From Hirsutella rhossiliensis (taxonomy: Eukaryota > Ascomycota > Sordariomycetes > Hypocreales > Ophiocordycipitaceae), in NCBI RefSeq assembly GCF_020360975.1, contig NW_025408672.1, positions 682,001-746,000 of the forward strand: a stretch of DNA of 64,000 nucleotides, written 5' to 3'. The position numbers and the translations under genes were made by a program. The notes beneath the pieces are model-generated. The model saw only the letters and a list, made by a program, of their open reading frames with translations. It was not told where the DNA came from and did not search any database. Below, piece after piece: positions 11,600 through 23,918 of the stretch. Each line of letters starts with the position of its first letter. Position 1 is the first letter of the stretch.

Positions 11600-14500
11600 C
11601 TTATACTATTACGCTTATATCGCTATAACTACTTACTTTACTTCGCTTACTTTATAGTTTTAGCTTAAGCTATTACTAGTAGTTTATTAGTTTATTATTC
11701 TTATCTATTAGCCTATATAGGGCCTTAAACTTATTAAGGGCTATAGCTCTTATAAACTTATATATAGGTTCTTATATAAGGTTAAGGTACCCGCGCTACT
11801 TAATAAGAACCTCTTAGCGTTTCCCCCGCCCTACCTTTCTTTAGCGTATAGCTTATATTTCCTTATCTTTAAATTTATCGTCCCCTTTTACTTTAATTAT
11901 AAGCGTTTAAGCGTCTATTATTTCTTATCTAGGTAGTAGGTTAAAGGAAGCTTAGCGAAGGCGGTTAATATTAATCTTATTATAGACCCTTATTAAGAGA
12001 CTATTAAGCTTAACAACTTATAGGCTAATAACCCTTTATACTATAAACTTTATATATAGCTAGTTTAGCTTCTTCTTTAGTTATATTAATCTATAGTTAT
12101 AAAGGTCGAGCTATACTTTATCTCTTACTATAAACCTATTTACTAGCGCCTTAGTCTTATTAGTATACCGCTCTTAATCTTATACTATAGCGGCTATTAT
12201 AGATTAATAGTAATCTATAGTTTCTTATAGCTTTTATATAAATATAGAAGTATAGCTCTTTAATAACGTACTACTATACTACTTTACTATTATATTAGCG
12301 GTAAATAGGATTAAGGAGAGCGGCTTAAAGCTATATATTATAAAGAATAAGGCTATTTTAATAAAGGTTTATAGTTTACTATTTAGCGTAAGCTAGGTAG
12401 CGGGGAGCTAGTAGTTTTAGTCCGCTTAGTTATAGGCTATAACTACTTATAGGTATACCTATACTTCTTAGTTAACCCTCTTAGGTCCCTTATCGGTCTA
12501 TAAGTAATAACCCGTGCTAAGTAGCTATATAATCTAAAGTAGCTAGTATAGGTACTATTAAAAGCAGCTAGTTTAGTTTAACCCTCTATTACTTATAATA
12601 AAGGCTAGCTAGCTATATAAGCGGGCTTAGTATTAAAGGAAGCGCTTTATATAAGCTTTTATATCTATAAATAGTATTAGCTTTAATACTACTAATTTAC
12701 TAAGTTAGTCCTTAATTACTTATATATAGCGGTTACCGCTTATTATATATAAGAGGTCTATTATAAAGTCTATTTATATATATATATAGAACCGGTTTAG
12801 TATTAAAAGCTACTTAAGTAGCCCCTTAAGCTATGCTTTTTAGATCTTTATATAGCCGTAAATATTATAGTTATAGAAAAAGTAATAAATATAATACTAT
12901 AAGAAGGGCTAGTAAAAGTCCCTCGTAAGGCCTACCGCTATACCCTACCTACCTAGGTAACCTATAATACTAAAGTTATAAATAAGCTAAACTAGCTTTC
13001 TTTAAAGCTCGTTCTATTTATCTAGCTCCGGCGGTCTATCTTTCTCCTTAGCTTCTATAATATATAGTACGCTTAGTACTTATAGTCTCTCCCGCTAGTA
13101 TAGATGCCCCTATAGGTCGATATAGTAGTTAGCTACCTATACCTTTAGCTTTAGCTTTAAATCTAAGCGTTAAGCGCCGGACTTTATAGCGCGGCGTACG
13201 CCCTCGTAGGTATAGTCTAAAGCCGCTATCCTATCCTATAAGCGTTAAAGGGCCTTATCTTAAAATACTCTTACTACGCGCGCCCTTAGGCTAGTTTATC
13301 CCTCCTCGCTAAACTAAGGTAAAAGTATAAGGGGAAGCTTATTTAGTTATAAAGGTATAAGGGAAAGCTCGTCCGCTAGTACCGCGCCTTCCTCTACTAA
13401 GGAAGCTCTTATATAAGTCTATAGCGCTTCTTATAGGATAAGCTATAGATCCTAGGCCTTAATATCTACTCTTATTAGCTAGTCTTAATCCCTTTAAAAA
13501 AGCGCGTTTAGAACTATAGAGTCCTACTTAAGGCAGTACTTAATTAAGAAGTTAAAGTATAAGAGATACTTTACTTAGCGGGCTTACCGCTCTAAGAGGT
13601 ACTAATAGGTTATAAAGTACTTAAGGTTCCTATAGTCTATAAGAACCTTAAAGCTCTTATAGCTCCGAAGCTCCGCTTATTATTACTTAAGGTAGCTAAT
13701 AATCGCTAGTATCTCCTTATCGTAAATAGTATAATTACGCTCTATTAAGGTTAGCTTATAGGAGTAAAACGCTATTAGTTACTTCTACTTATTTACCTCC
13801 TAAGAGAGCGTTCCTTTAAGTACCTAGCCGCTATAGTCTACTTCGACTAATATAGACTAGTTAAAGTCCTACTAAAGTAATACTAAGGCTTATAAGAATA
13901 GGTCCTTAAGTATATAGAACGCTCCTTCCTATATAGGCCCTTAATAAAAGGCGGTTTACTTCCTAGTAATCTTATTTAAGGGTATTATAATATAAGAGAA
14001 GCCCTTAATAAATATCTTATAATATTTTATAAACCTAAGGAAGCTCTATATACCTATATATATAGTTAGGGCCGCTTAGTCTTAGATCGCTTAGATCTTT
14101 ATAGGATCCGCCTATATACCTACGCTTATATAAATAATAAAGCTTAGGTACTTAACCCTCTTAACCCTAAATTTATACTTATCTAGGTCGAGGTAAAGCC
14201 TATAAAGTTAAAGGCGCTCTAGGACCTTCTATACTTTCTATATATAGTCCTTATAAGAGCCGCTTATATAGATAAGGATATTATCTATATATATAAAGGC
14301 GAACTTATTAAGGAAGTTCTAAAGTACGTTATTAATATAATACTAGAAGGTAGCGGGCGCTCTTAAAAGGCTAAAAAGCGTTATAAGCTACTTAAATAAG
14401 CTATAGTATATATAGAACGCTGTCTTTTACTTATTACCCTCTAAGATCTATACTTTATAGAACGCTTATTTTATATTTAGCTTTATAAACTACTTTACCT

Positions 14501-16650
14501 TTAAGAGGTTATAGAGTATATCTAAGATTAAAGGTAAGGGGTAATAGTCCGGCCTTATAATTACGTTTAAAGCCTTATAGTTATAATAAAACTATATCCT
14601 GCTTTTTAGTTTATATATAAATAAGACTAGCGCTCTTACTTTAAAGCTACTTACTTAAATAAAACCCTAATCTAAGAGGTCCCTTAGCGTCTTCTTTAGT
14701 ATTAGTAGCTCTATATATAATATACTATATAGCGGTCTAAATAGTATAGGTAGTTCCTACCCCTTCTTATTAGTATAGAGTATAATCTTATAGTTTACCC
14801 TTAGCTTATATAAGTTAAGCTTATTTACTTCCTAGGACTTAAATACTACTATAGCTTAGAGGGCGACTTTAGCTTCTTTATTTAAAGGGCCTTATCGATA
14901 TCCGCTAAGCTAACTATATAGACCGCTATATTAGCCGCTACTTAGCCTTCCTCCCGCTTTACCTATTATATAGTTCCTATAAAGATAGAGGTAAGGACTT
15001 CTTAAGATAAGTATAAAGCTCGTATACTTAGTTTAACGCTTATAGAACCGTTATTATAGCGGACCTACTATTATATAGGCCTAAACTATAGCTTCTTTTA
15101 ATATAAAACTAAGTATAACTCTATATATAATAACTAAGGTTTCTTAAAGATTAAGGGAAACTCTAATTAAGGGATTATATAGGCTATAATAAGCTTATAG
15201 TAACTATCGACCTCTATATCTAGCTATATAATACCCTTAATTACTATACCTTCTATCGCGCTTAAGGCGCCTTTTACTCGCCTTAAAGCAATCTTTTTTA
15301 TTAGTACTTATATCTCTTATATAAGCGCTTTATTAACTACGGTATAGTACTAATAGCCCTTATTTATAAGGGCGGCGATAGGTAAGGAGTTATTAATTAT
15401 AACCTATATTAAAGTAGGCTCCTTTTTTATATAGGCGGATAATTCCTTCTTTTCCTTTACTAGTACTAGTAATTAAAGCTCCGGAGCCTATCTTTACTCT
15501 AAAGCTACTCTTTTTCTTCTAGGCCTAGGGGCGTAGAGTCCTCTTTATTATCTAAGGTATAAAGCGGTTCTATCTTCGCTACCTAAACTATTATAAGCCG
15601 CTTAGCTAAAAGGAAGGGGCATTTTAATATAAAGTATATAAACGCGCTATAATATAAGTAGCGGCCGTTAGCCTTCTTTTTCTCGATTTCCTCGCTTATT
15701 ACTTACTTTACCTACTACTTAAAGTATAAGATAGTATAAAGGATATTTAATAACGACTTCCTACTACGTTTAGCTTAGTTTATATAGGTAGCCGATATTA
15801 AGGTATCTTTATTAATATCGATAGTTAGCTATTCCTTTTATAAAGGGGCGGTAATCCTATTACCGCTATATAGCGTGCGCTTATAAAGCTTTTAAAAACA
15901 TAGCGTTTACTTATAGCCTTATACTACCTTTATTAACCGGCTTACGTACTCGCTCGCTATAGTTAGTAAGTATAATTATAAGGATAAGTAGCTCTTATAG
16001 GGCTAGCGTAATTAAGTTCTATAACTATATAAGCTTCGCGCTATCTTCTTATACTATAGTTCCTACCGCTCGTAAGAGCGTCTCTTTAAAGTTAAGGAGG
16101 AATTCGCTAAAGGTCTACCCGTCCCTTTACCTAAGGGTCTATAGCCTATCCTATGCCTTCTCCTACTCTTATACGTTGCCGAATATATATATAAGGTATT
16201 AAAAGAAGTTTTATAGGTCGCGTTTACCCTTAAGGCCGCCCTTATCTTAGAATCTAAAGATCCGCTATATTTAGGGCTTTAGTAGCGTATAAAGAAGCGA
16301 ATACTACGCTATATTATAATAGCTATTTAGGCCCTATTTCTTATCTATTATAAACTTTATCTATAACTAGCTAAGGAAGAAGTAAAAGGACTTAGGCTTA
16401 CTATCTTAAGTCGGCTAAGGAAGCGGCTTTTATATCGGTAGTGCTACTATTATAACTAGTATTATAGAGGTCATAGGGGTTAACGCTAGTCTCGTAGACG
16501 GCTCCCTTAATATAGTAAGAACCTTATTTTTCTCGATAGCTATCGCGCTTTTAATCGCTTTTAGGATAGCTATAATACTTCCTATCTACTTAAGGGGTAG
16601 CGGGGTACTCCCTTAAAGAAGTAGCACCCTTTCTAAGGAGATATTTATTA
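11600..16650 (-). pseudogene. Gypsy-1 gag-pol remnant
   Basis: Domains appear in Ty3/Gypsy order on the minus strand. The gag region should be at about 16650-15500, but no zinc knuckle could be read. Reverse transcriptase shows a block ending 'CVDYRALN'-like, read as F-Y-Y-N-Y-K-A-L-N, then R-P-D-Y-Y, at about 14545-14640. The catalytic box follows as Y-I-D-N-I-L-I-Y at 14261-14298 (YIDDILIY before RIP). RNase H lies at about 13690-13815 with the E-R-N-Y-x-I-Y-D-K-E-x-L-A-I-I block. The integrase core begins near 12800 with a W/Y-x-x-I-S-I-D-F-I-x-x-L-P-like block. TAG/TAA replace Gln and Trp throughout, so it is dead. Confidence 0.85.
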
Positions 16651-16674
16651 GATCTATTAGTTAATAGCTTATAC

Positions 16675-16860
16675 TATTATAAAGTAAGTAGAGGTATATA
16701 TATAGGTGCCGCTTATAAGATAATATTAATAAGCTATATAAAGCTTTTTTATACGCGGCTAGCCTATATATATAAATATAGGATCCGGCCCTTTATACGT
16801 AACTATATAGCTTAGGCTATAGCCTAAGCCTATAACCTATAATAGTTAAAGACTCTTATA
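16675..16860 (-). repeat. Gypsy-1 5' LTR
   Basis: It is the right-hand copy on the plus strand, 186 bp, and the promoter-side LTR because pol reads leftward. A TATATATATAAATATAGG-like AT block inside it could be a TATA region, but AT enrichment by RIP makes this weak. Confidence 0.9.
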
Positions 16861-17031
16861 TTTAGGCCCTTATTCCTTAAGTAGGTCTAAAATAGCCTAG
16901 GGACCTAAAAGGGCCCTTACTTTCCTTAAGTAAAGGGATAAGTATAAAAGCGAAGAACCTCCTTTATACGCTTACTAGCTTAAAGCTATATTAGCTATAC
17001 CCTTAAGGGGTAGGCTATAGCTAAGGGGGTA

Positions 17032-17517
17032 TATCGCGAAGTATAGCTTAATTTCGTAGTTCTTAGAGATATCCTATAGTAAGAGGGACCTAGGAAGCTA
17101 AAAATACCTAGTATAAAAGAAGGAAGAAGGAGCTAAAAGGAGGTATAGAGAAGAGGGTAAGGGTATAAAGGGAAGTAAAAGTAGCGATAGCTTCTTATAG
17201 AGGTAGCGAGAGATAAGATAAATATATTAGTAACGGCTAGAAAAGAAGGGAAAAACTAGTAAAAAGCTTAGTAGTTAAGACGATATTAGTAGCTTCTTTA
17301 AGTAGGATCTTCTTTAGTAATTAAGATACTAAATAGGTATAAAGAGGGGCGTTAGATAAAGGAAAGAAAGATAATTAAGGTAATATAATAATTACTCCCT
17401 TATTATAATTACTACCCTTATAAGAATTAAATATCTTTACTATTTTTATTTAACCCTTTACTTTTACTTTTACCTTTATATATTTTATATATACTTTATA
17501 TATCTCTTTTTATAAGA
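17032..17517 (+). repeat. Copia-1 3' LTR
   Basis: It is 486 bp, preceded by the purine tract CTAAGGGGGTATA at about 17021-17033, and starts TATCGCGAAGTATAGC. It differs from the unmutated LTR mainly by TG to TA and CA to TA changes, plus CG to TA doublets such as GCGTGG to GTATAG. Confidence 0.9.
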
Positions 17518-19737
17518 ACTAAAGGTTAATAATAGTACTTATAGAAATAGAGAAAAAAGGTAAGTAGATTAAATACCTTAACTAAGTAATCCTTATAGAC
17601 TAAATAGTAGTTAAAGAGCCTTATAGAATATTAGCTTTCTACTTATTATATAAATAAGAACTAATACTACCTCTTAAGGTAGAATACTTAACTTAGCGAC
17701 TAATTAACTAAGATAAAGGAAAGATAAGAGAAGAATTATTTAAAGTATATATATAAGTTTTAAAAAGGAAAGAAGAAAATATAAAAAAAGCTAAAAAAAA
17801 GTAATAAGATATTAAAATTAGTTAGTAAAGAAAATAAATAAAGCTAATAAGTATATAATAAAGAAAAATAGCTTATAACTTAAAGACCTTATCTTATTAT
17901 TTAATATAAGACGATTAAATAATTAAGGAGGTAAGCTAAGTATTAAATAAGACCCTTATAGTATAGTAGTTATATACTTAGGAAGTCTACTAGCTATAAC
18001 GCTAGAGTTAGTTTAAATCTAGCTAAGGGCACGATTAATTTTTAGTCGGACTAGTAAACTACGCTAACCTAGTTATTAATTAGCTAATTAGCGCTTTTAA
18101 AAGCGCTTATAAATATACTAGTAGTCTAGCCCTACTATAAGTAGGCTAGCCTAGACCTCGCTTACTTAGACTTAGTAACGAATTCGTTAAGACCTCCCCT
18201 TAACCTTAGTCTAGGCCCCTTAACTAAGAAAATAAAAACCTAGGGCCGATACTAGTAACTTAATAAGTATAGCGCGAAGCTAGTATAATAACCTAACTAC
18301 TAGCCCGGCTAAAGGCTAGTATTAATAAAAAATAGCTTACTAAGCCTTATAGCGGAAAGAATAAAGTAGAGCCTAGGAAGATATCGTTATAGGATAAGGT
18401 TAGGGATAATTATATAATTAACTATTAACTAAAAACGCTTATACTACCGATTAACGCTATATACCCCGCGTATATAAAGGAGTTACTTTCTAAGGTTACT
18501 TTATAGTAGGGCTAACGCGATTTTAACTAACTAAAACGATACCTATAATAGCTAGTATAAGATTCCTATATATTATAACCGCGACCTAGTATAAAAGTAA
18601 ACTAGCTATAAAAGAGGGGAGGGTTTTCTTTTAAGTACTTTAGTTTTTCCCTCTTATTTAACGTAGAAGTTCTAGATACCTTTAAATAGGTTACTAGTAT
18701 AATCTTAATAAATAAAAATAAGTATTAAATAAGATAGAACGGTCTCTTTTAAGTAATATCGCGCTTAAAGTAGTTAAAAGTATATATAATTAAGACTTTA
18801 AATAGAATTATACTTAATATAATAATCTTAAGAGAGTATTTAAAAAGGTTTAAAAAGGATAAAGAAGGTTAGTAGTACTTTACTAAGAATAATTAGTTAC
18901 TTTAAGATAAGATTACTCTTAATAAGATAAAGAAAGTAGAAATAATAAATAAAGTAAATAATTTACTACTTTTACTAAGTAAAGAAGCCTTAAACTAAAT
19001 AGTACTATAGTTATAATAACTCCTTAATAAACTTTAAAAGGATTAAAGCTAGGAAAAGGATAAAAAGCAACTATAGATACCTAAGAAAGGCCTAAGGTAT
19101 ACGATTAAGGTTTAGCTACTATAGCTTAGTAAAGTAAAAAAAGATCTTTATATAAGAGCCTTAAAGACGCTAATTTAATAAGAAAAAGAAGAGGTAAAAA
19201 GGAGCTAAGGAGGAAAAGGTAGTAAAGATATAAGTCTATAACTATTATAAAAAGTATATTAAAACCTAACTAGTTACTAAGATACTATTTAACTATCTAA
19301 TTAAAAGATAACTATAATAGCTAAGATATTTATAAGCGCCTTACTTACTATCTTATCTTATTAAATCTTTTACTTAAAGTTCCTTAAGTAAATAAAGATA
19401 ATATTTCCTACCCTTTCTTAATAATAATCTACTATTTACTACCTTAAAGAAAATAAATAAAGATATAAGTAAATAATAAAGTAAGAAAATAAATATTCTT
19501 ATTACTTACCTCCTTTTAAAAATAGGATCTTTTACTTTATAAATATAAACGTTTATTCTTTATTATAAAAAAGGAGACCTACTATAGTAAATATAAACGT
19601 AATTATAAGATAGATTTTAAGATATTTTCGACTTATTAAATTAAATATATATAACCTTAAGAGAAAAAAAAAGAAAAAAGATTTACTATTAAAGGTAGTA
19701 ATTAAACGATACTACTTACTCTTAGTAAACCTATTAT
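17518..19737 (+). pseudogene. Gypsy-2 integrase C-terminus and pol tail, second part
   Basis: After Copia-1 the integrase frame resumes. Blocks recognisable from fungal Gypsy integrases include an 'R-A-L-x-x-I-x-F'-like stretch near 17610, a Glu/Lys-rich helical segment with repeated K-K-A-K (about 17720-17830), then 'L-K-D-L-I-L-L-F-N' near 17880 (the G-D-x-V-L-x-x-N module), and, on the far side of SINE-1, W/X-D/N-G-P-F-R-V-I-S near 18736. A Lys/Gln-rich tail (18900-19260) may be the end of pol. From 19300 to 19737 nothing further was recognised. The frame is interrupted by SINE-1 (17953-18718) and ends at the solo LTR insertion. Confidence 0.65.
17953..18718 (+). mobile_element. SINE-like element, copy 1
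   Basis: The 766-bp insert in Gypsy-2 is flanked by the exact 16-bp duplication TAAGTATTAAATAAGA (17937-17952, 18719-18734). It begins with a tRNA-like head carrying an A-box-like TAGTATAGTAGTTAT and a degraded B box. It continues with a body unique to this family and ends with about 190 bp shared with the 3' end of LINE-1, followed by an A/T-rich tail. It is heavily RIP-mutated. Confidence 0.85.
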
Positions 19738-20213
19738 TGTCGCGAAGCGTGGCCTGATTTCGCAGTTCTCGGAGATATCCCTTAGCACGAGGGACCTAGG
19801 AAGCTAAAAAACAGGTTTTAAGGAAGGAGCTGAAAGGAGGTGCAGAGAGGAGGGTGGGGGCAAGAGGGGAAGCAGAAGTGGCGATGGCTTCCTATGGAGG
19901 TGGCGAGAGATAAGACGGATGTGCCGGCAACGGCTAGAAAAGAGGGGAAAAACCGGTAAAAAGCTCGGTAGTCGAAAGGACATTAGTGGCTTCTTTAAGT
20001 AGGATCTTCTATGTTAATTGAGATGCTAGACGGGTATAAAGAAGGGCGTTGGATAGAGGAAAGAAGGAGAATCAAGGCAATACAACAATCACTCCCCTAC
20101 CTTTATTGCTGCCCCCGCAAGAATTAAATCCCTCTGCCCTGCCTATCTAACCCCTTACTTCCAATTTCACCTTCGTACATTTTCATGCACTTCTCGTATC
20201 TCTCTTTGCGAGA
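19738..20213 (+). repeat. Unmutated solo LTR of the Copia family
   Basis: This 476-bp LTR begins TGTCGCGAAGCG, ends TTGCGAGA, and is flanked by ATTAT on both sides (19733-19737, 20214-20218). Unlike nearly everything around it, it keeps normal CpA and TpG, for example in GTGGCGATGGCTTCC and CAATACAACAATCACTC. No Copia internal sequence is attached, so it arose by LTR-LTR recombination after insertion. It shows that a non-RIPped Copia existed after its surroundings had been mutated, or that single-copy status protected it from later RIP. It serves as the reference for all other LTRs here. Confidence 0.93.
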
Positions 20214-21542
20214 ATTATAAACTATTATAAAGTAAACTTAGACTAATTTATTATTACTTAAGAGAGAGCTTATTAAACTTATATAATTTCTTTTTAAGTA
20301 AAATAAGTATAAGGTTAATTTCCTTTTTTTTTCTTTAAATCCTTAATAGGACTAATAGGATTAAGGATATTATAAAGAAAATAAAGGGCGGTCTTATTAC
20401 TAATATATTTATCGTAAATTTTATTAGTCTTAAGGTTAGTATAGAAATTATAACTATATATATAGTTAGCGAATCTATTAAGGTTATAAGTAGCTTTATA
20501 GTATTTAAGGAAGTACCGCTATTTATAAATAAGCGCTTTAGTTAAATCCTAAATATAGTTAGCGTAAGAGCTATTAATAGTACTTAAAAGAGAGATATAC
20601 TTATAAAAAGGAAATATAATATACTTATAAGCGGAAGTTATAGTCGTTTAATAAGTTTAAATATACCCTTAATAAAAGCAAGGATTATAAGTTCTATATA
20701 AAGTAATTAAGACTACCTAAGAGTATTTTTACTACCTTAAACTAAGCTAAGAAAAGAAGTATTTATATAGATAAGTAATTTCTATAGGGATATAAGTTAT
20801 TAGCCGATATTTATAATAAAGGGTATAAAAGACAATTTAATTATACCGACCTAGTATACTCTTAAGAAAGTAAGAGAGAGGAGAGCGACCGCGCGCTTTA
20901 ATCTTAATAATATTAAGAGCTTTTAATAAAACCTATAACTAAATAGTAATTTCTATATAAATTAAAAACCCTTAATAACTAATATTATTTTTTACCGCAG
21001 ACTTAGGTCTTAAAGTAACTATAGATCTATAAAAGAAGATAGTTAAAACGAGCTATATAAGATTAAATAAGTTAGATAGTCGTTACTTAAAAGTACTTTA
21101 TATAAAAAGGAAAGACCTTAGTATAATAATTCTAAGTAAGGAAAGTAGTAGTAATAAAGGAAGGTTATAGAAAAGTAGTTAAAGAGAGGTTAATAATATT
21201 TAATAGCTCTTTAGTTTTAGGTTTAATAGTCTTATAAGATATAATAAGGAAAAGGAAGTAGTTATAAAGGGAGATAATAAAAGGTAGCGGTCTAGAAAAA
21301 TAAAGAAGATACAGAAAAAAAGAGAAAGAAAAGGAATAAAAAAAGTAAGGAAGGGAAGAAAAAGGTAGAGATTAAATAACTCCTTAATTAATAACTAGTA
21401 AAAGAAGCTATTTAAGCGTAACCCTTAAATACGCTTAAGTTCTTACTACTATAAAAGCTAGCTAAAGTAACTAATAACTATATTCTTTAATAACTATTTA
21501 TTCCTCTTATTATATATTCTTTCTTCTTACTTTCTTCTTCCT

Positions 21543-21577
<35 letters not shown>

Positions 21578-22047
21578 TCTTTATATACTTCCTTACTTAT
21601 AGCAATCCCCTTTACTAATATAACTCTTATATATATATATATAATCCTCTTAGCTTTTTAGCGTAATAACTTAAAACTACTTACCTTAACTATTTAATCT
21701 TAACCTTTCCTTCCTTTTTACTTACTTTACCCTTTTCTAAGATATAGCTAGAAACTTAAATAGTATCTTAGGCCTAGCTATAGACCTCCCTAAGAATACT
21801 ATTATTTTCTTTAGCGTATTACTATTTAAGAGTAAGAGCTTTATTTTACCTACTTATTATAGTAAAGTTAAAGTAAAAAGTAGTAAAAGGCGCTTTTACG
21901 CTAAAAATAAAAAAGAATTTATAAACTAAGACTAATAAGACGTTTATAAATAAAAGTAACCGCCTTAGTATATTTACTAAGATCGTTAGTACTTAATATT
22001 AATAGGCCTTATTAAATAGCGGGATATTACCTTTAAAGACGCTTAAA
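20214..22047. other. RIP-degraded sequence, no assignable domain
   Basis: AT-rich sequence with the CpA/TpG deficit continues from the solo LTR to SINE-2. It may be the continuation of Gypsy-2 or another repeat. Nothing in six frames could be tied to a known domain by eye. It contains a TA microsatellite at about 21545-21576. Confidence 0.5.
21545..21576. repeat. (TA)n microsatellite
   Basis: About 16 uninterrupted TA units follow a CT-rich stretch. A shorter TA run lies nearby at about 21631-21643. Confidence 0.9.
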
Positions 22048-22063
22048 TAATATATAAGGGCGT

Positions 22064-22825
22064 ACCTTTATAGTATAGTAGTTATATACCTAGGAAGTCT
22101 ACTAGCTATAACGCTAGAGTCGGTTCGAATCCGGCTAAGGGTATAATTAATTTTTAGTCGGACTAGTAAACTACGCTAACCTACTTATTAATTAGCTAAT
22201 TAGCGCTTCTAGAAGCGCTTATAAATATACTGGTAGTTTAGCCCCGCTATAAGTAGGCCGGCCTAGACCTCGCTTACTTAGACCTAGCGACGAATTTATT
22301 AAGACCTCCCCCTAACCCTAGTCTAGGCCCCTTAACCGGGAAAATAAAAACCTAGGGCCGATACTAGTAACTCGATAAGTATAGCGTAAAGCCGGTATAA
22401 TAACCTAACTACCGGCCCGGCTAAAGGCCGGAATTAATAAAAATTAGCCTACTAAGCCTTATAGCGGAAAAATAAAGTAAAGCCTAGGAAGATATTATTA
22501 TAGGATAAGGTTAAGGATAATTATATAATTAACTATTAACTAAAAAACGCTTATATTACTAATTAATACTATATACCCTACGTATATAAAGGAGTTACTT
22601 TCTAAGGTTACTTTATAGCGGGGCTAACGTAATTCTAACTAATTAAAACGATACCTATAATAGCCGGCGTAAGATTCCTATATATTATAACCGCGACCTA
22701 GTATAAGGGTAGACTAGCTATAAAAGAGGGGAGGGTTTTCCTTTAAGTACTTTAGTTTTTCCTTTTTATTTAACGCCGAAGTTCTAGATACCTCTAAATA
22801 GGTTACTAGTATAATCTTAATTAAT
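22064..22825 (+). mobile_element. SINE-like element, copy 2 (best preserved head)
   Basis: The 762-bp insert is flanked by the 16-bp duplication TAATATATAAGGGCGT (22048-22063 and 22826-22841). Its head keeps a canonical Pol III B box GGTTCGAATCC at about 22122-22132 and an A-box-like TAGTATAGTAGTTAT (TGG converted to TAG). The first and last parts of the head can pair as an acceptor stem (ACCTTTA with TAAGGGT), and the T arm pairs with one G-T. The body is followed by the LINE-1-like 3' end (about 22630-22820) and a short TTAATTAAT tail. Confidence 0.9.
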
Positions 22826-23918
22826 TAATATATAAGGGCGTTAAAAAGATAAATAGATTTAATAAGAATAAGGCTTACTAAAAAAATATATTATCGATAT
22901 ATATAACCTTCTTTATAAAGCTATTAATAAATAATAAGCTATAAGCTTTAGCCTTAGTATAATAATTAAGATCTTAATAAAAGGTATTAAGAATATAGTA
23001 TACCCCTTACCTTACTTACTATTAGTTTATACTAACTACTAAAAAGAACTTATTAAAGATATAGAAAATAGATATATAAAGTATTATAAGTACTTAAATA
23101 ATAAGGAGTATTTAATTAAGTTTACTACTCTTACTTTTAACCTTAGTTACTTTATATATAAATAAAGGTATATAACTAGAGTTATTAACTTTTTAGTAGG
23201 CCTAGATAAAAAGGGACTTTACTAAGGAGCGTTCTTTTAAGACTATAAAAAATAAAACTTAGTTATCTTTAATACTTAAAAAAAAGGATAGCACGCTAAA
23301 CTTTATATATTCCTAAAAATATAGTAGTAGTTTCTTTATATCCTTTAAGTTTCTTATAACTTTACTTACATATAAGTCCCTTATACTACTTAGTAAGAAG
23401 GGTAGGAATATAACTACTTAGTATTAACGATAATTTAATACTAGGTTAAAGGTATAGTTAAGCTATACCTTAAGATAATTAAATAGTAGTACTTAAAGGT
23501 TAAAGTAATTTTAAAGTAAAGGTATAAGATAACGGAAAAACGCCTATAAATAAATAAGATCTTATACTAAGACTAGTATTTCTTTAAGCTAAATAAGAAG
23601 ATAAGTATAAAAGGCTACGTCGATAAGCTAATATATAGAATCTAAGCTATTATAGTAAACGAACTTAATTATATATAAGCGATATTATAAGGTAGTAGAG
23701 TTTCTTAGTAGTTTAATAGTAAGGTTAAACGACTATAAAGGATACTATTTAATTAAGGTTTAATAACTTTTAATAGAGTTCTTTTTATAAGGATTCTTAA
23801 GTATAAGCGGATTTACTAATATAACTATATTATATTAAAAGATAAAGAAGAATAAGACTTTTAAAAAGTTTAAAAGGTAGTTAACTTCTTATATAAGCTA
23901 GCTAAATAAAAACTATTA

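Larger units (their letters stand above)
9868..16860 (-). mobile_element. Gypsy-1, complete Ty3/Gypsy element inside Copia-1
   Basis: Two 186-bp LTRs (9868-10053 and 16675-16860) start TATTATA and end CTTATA or TTTATA, consistent with TG...CA termini converted to TA...TA. The flanking duplication is TTTAA (9863-9867) and TTTAG (16861-16865). The pol frame runs on the minus strand, so the 5' LTR is the one at 16675-16860. Total length is 6993 bp. The insert interrupts Copia-1 a few hundred bases upstream of its 3' LTR. Confidence 0.92.
3594..17517 (+). mobile_element. Copia-1, full-length Ty1/Copia retrotransposon with nested inserts
   Basis: The element has two 486-bp LTRs in direct orientation (3594-4079 and 17032-17517), an internal region with gag-pol order typical of Copia (integrase before reverse transcriptase), and a purine-rich tract CTAAGGGGGTATA just before the 3' LTR. 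LTRs begin TA and end with a degraded terminus; the unmutated solo LTR at 19738 shows the original start was TGTCGCG. It is inserted in the integrase of Gypsy-2. It was itself hit by a MITE-like element (5311-5877) and by Gypsy-1 (9868-16860). Without these inserts it is about 6.4 kb, normal for the superfamily. RIP has destroyed its frames. Confidence 0.9.

Noticed and set aside
22064..22145. Functional tRNA gene
   Set aside because: A and B boxes and an acceptor-like pairing exist, but the anticodon arm does not fold properly, the same head recurs in four copies, and it is joined to a SINE body with target duplications.
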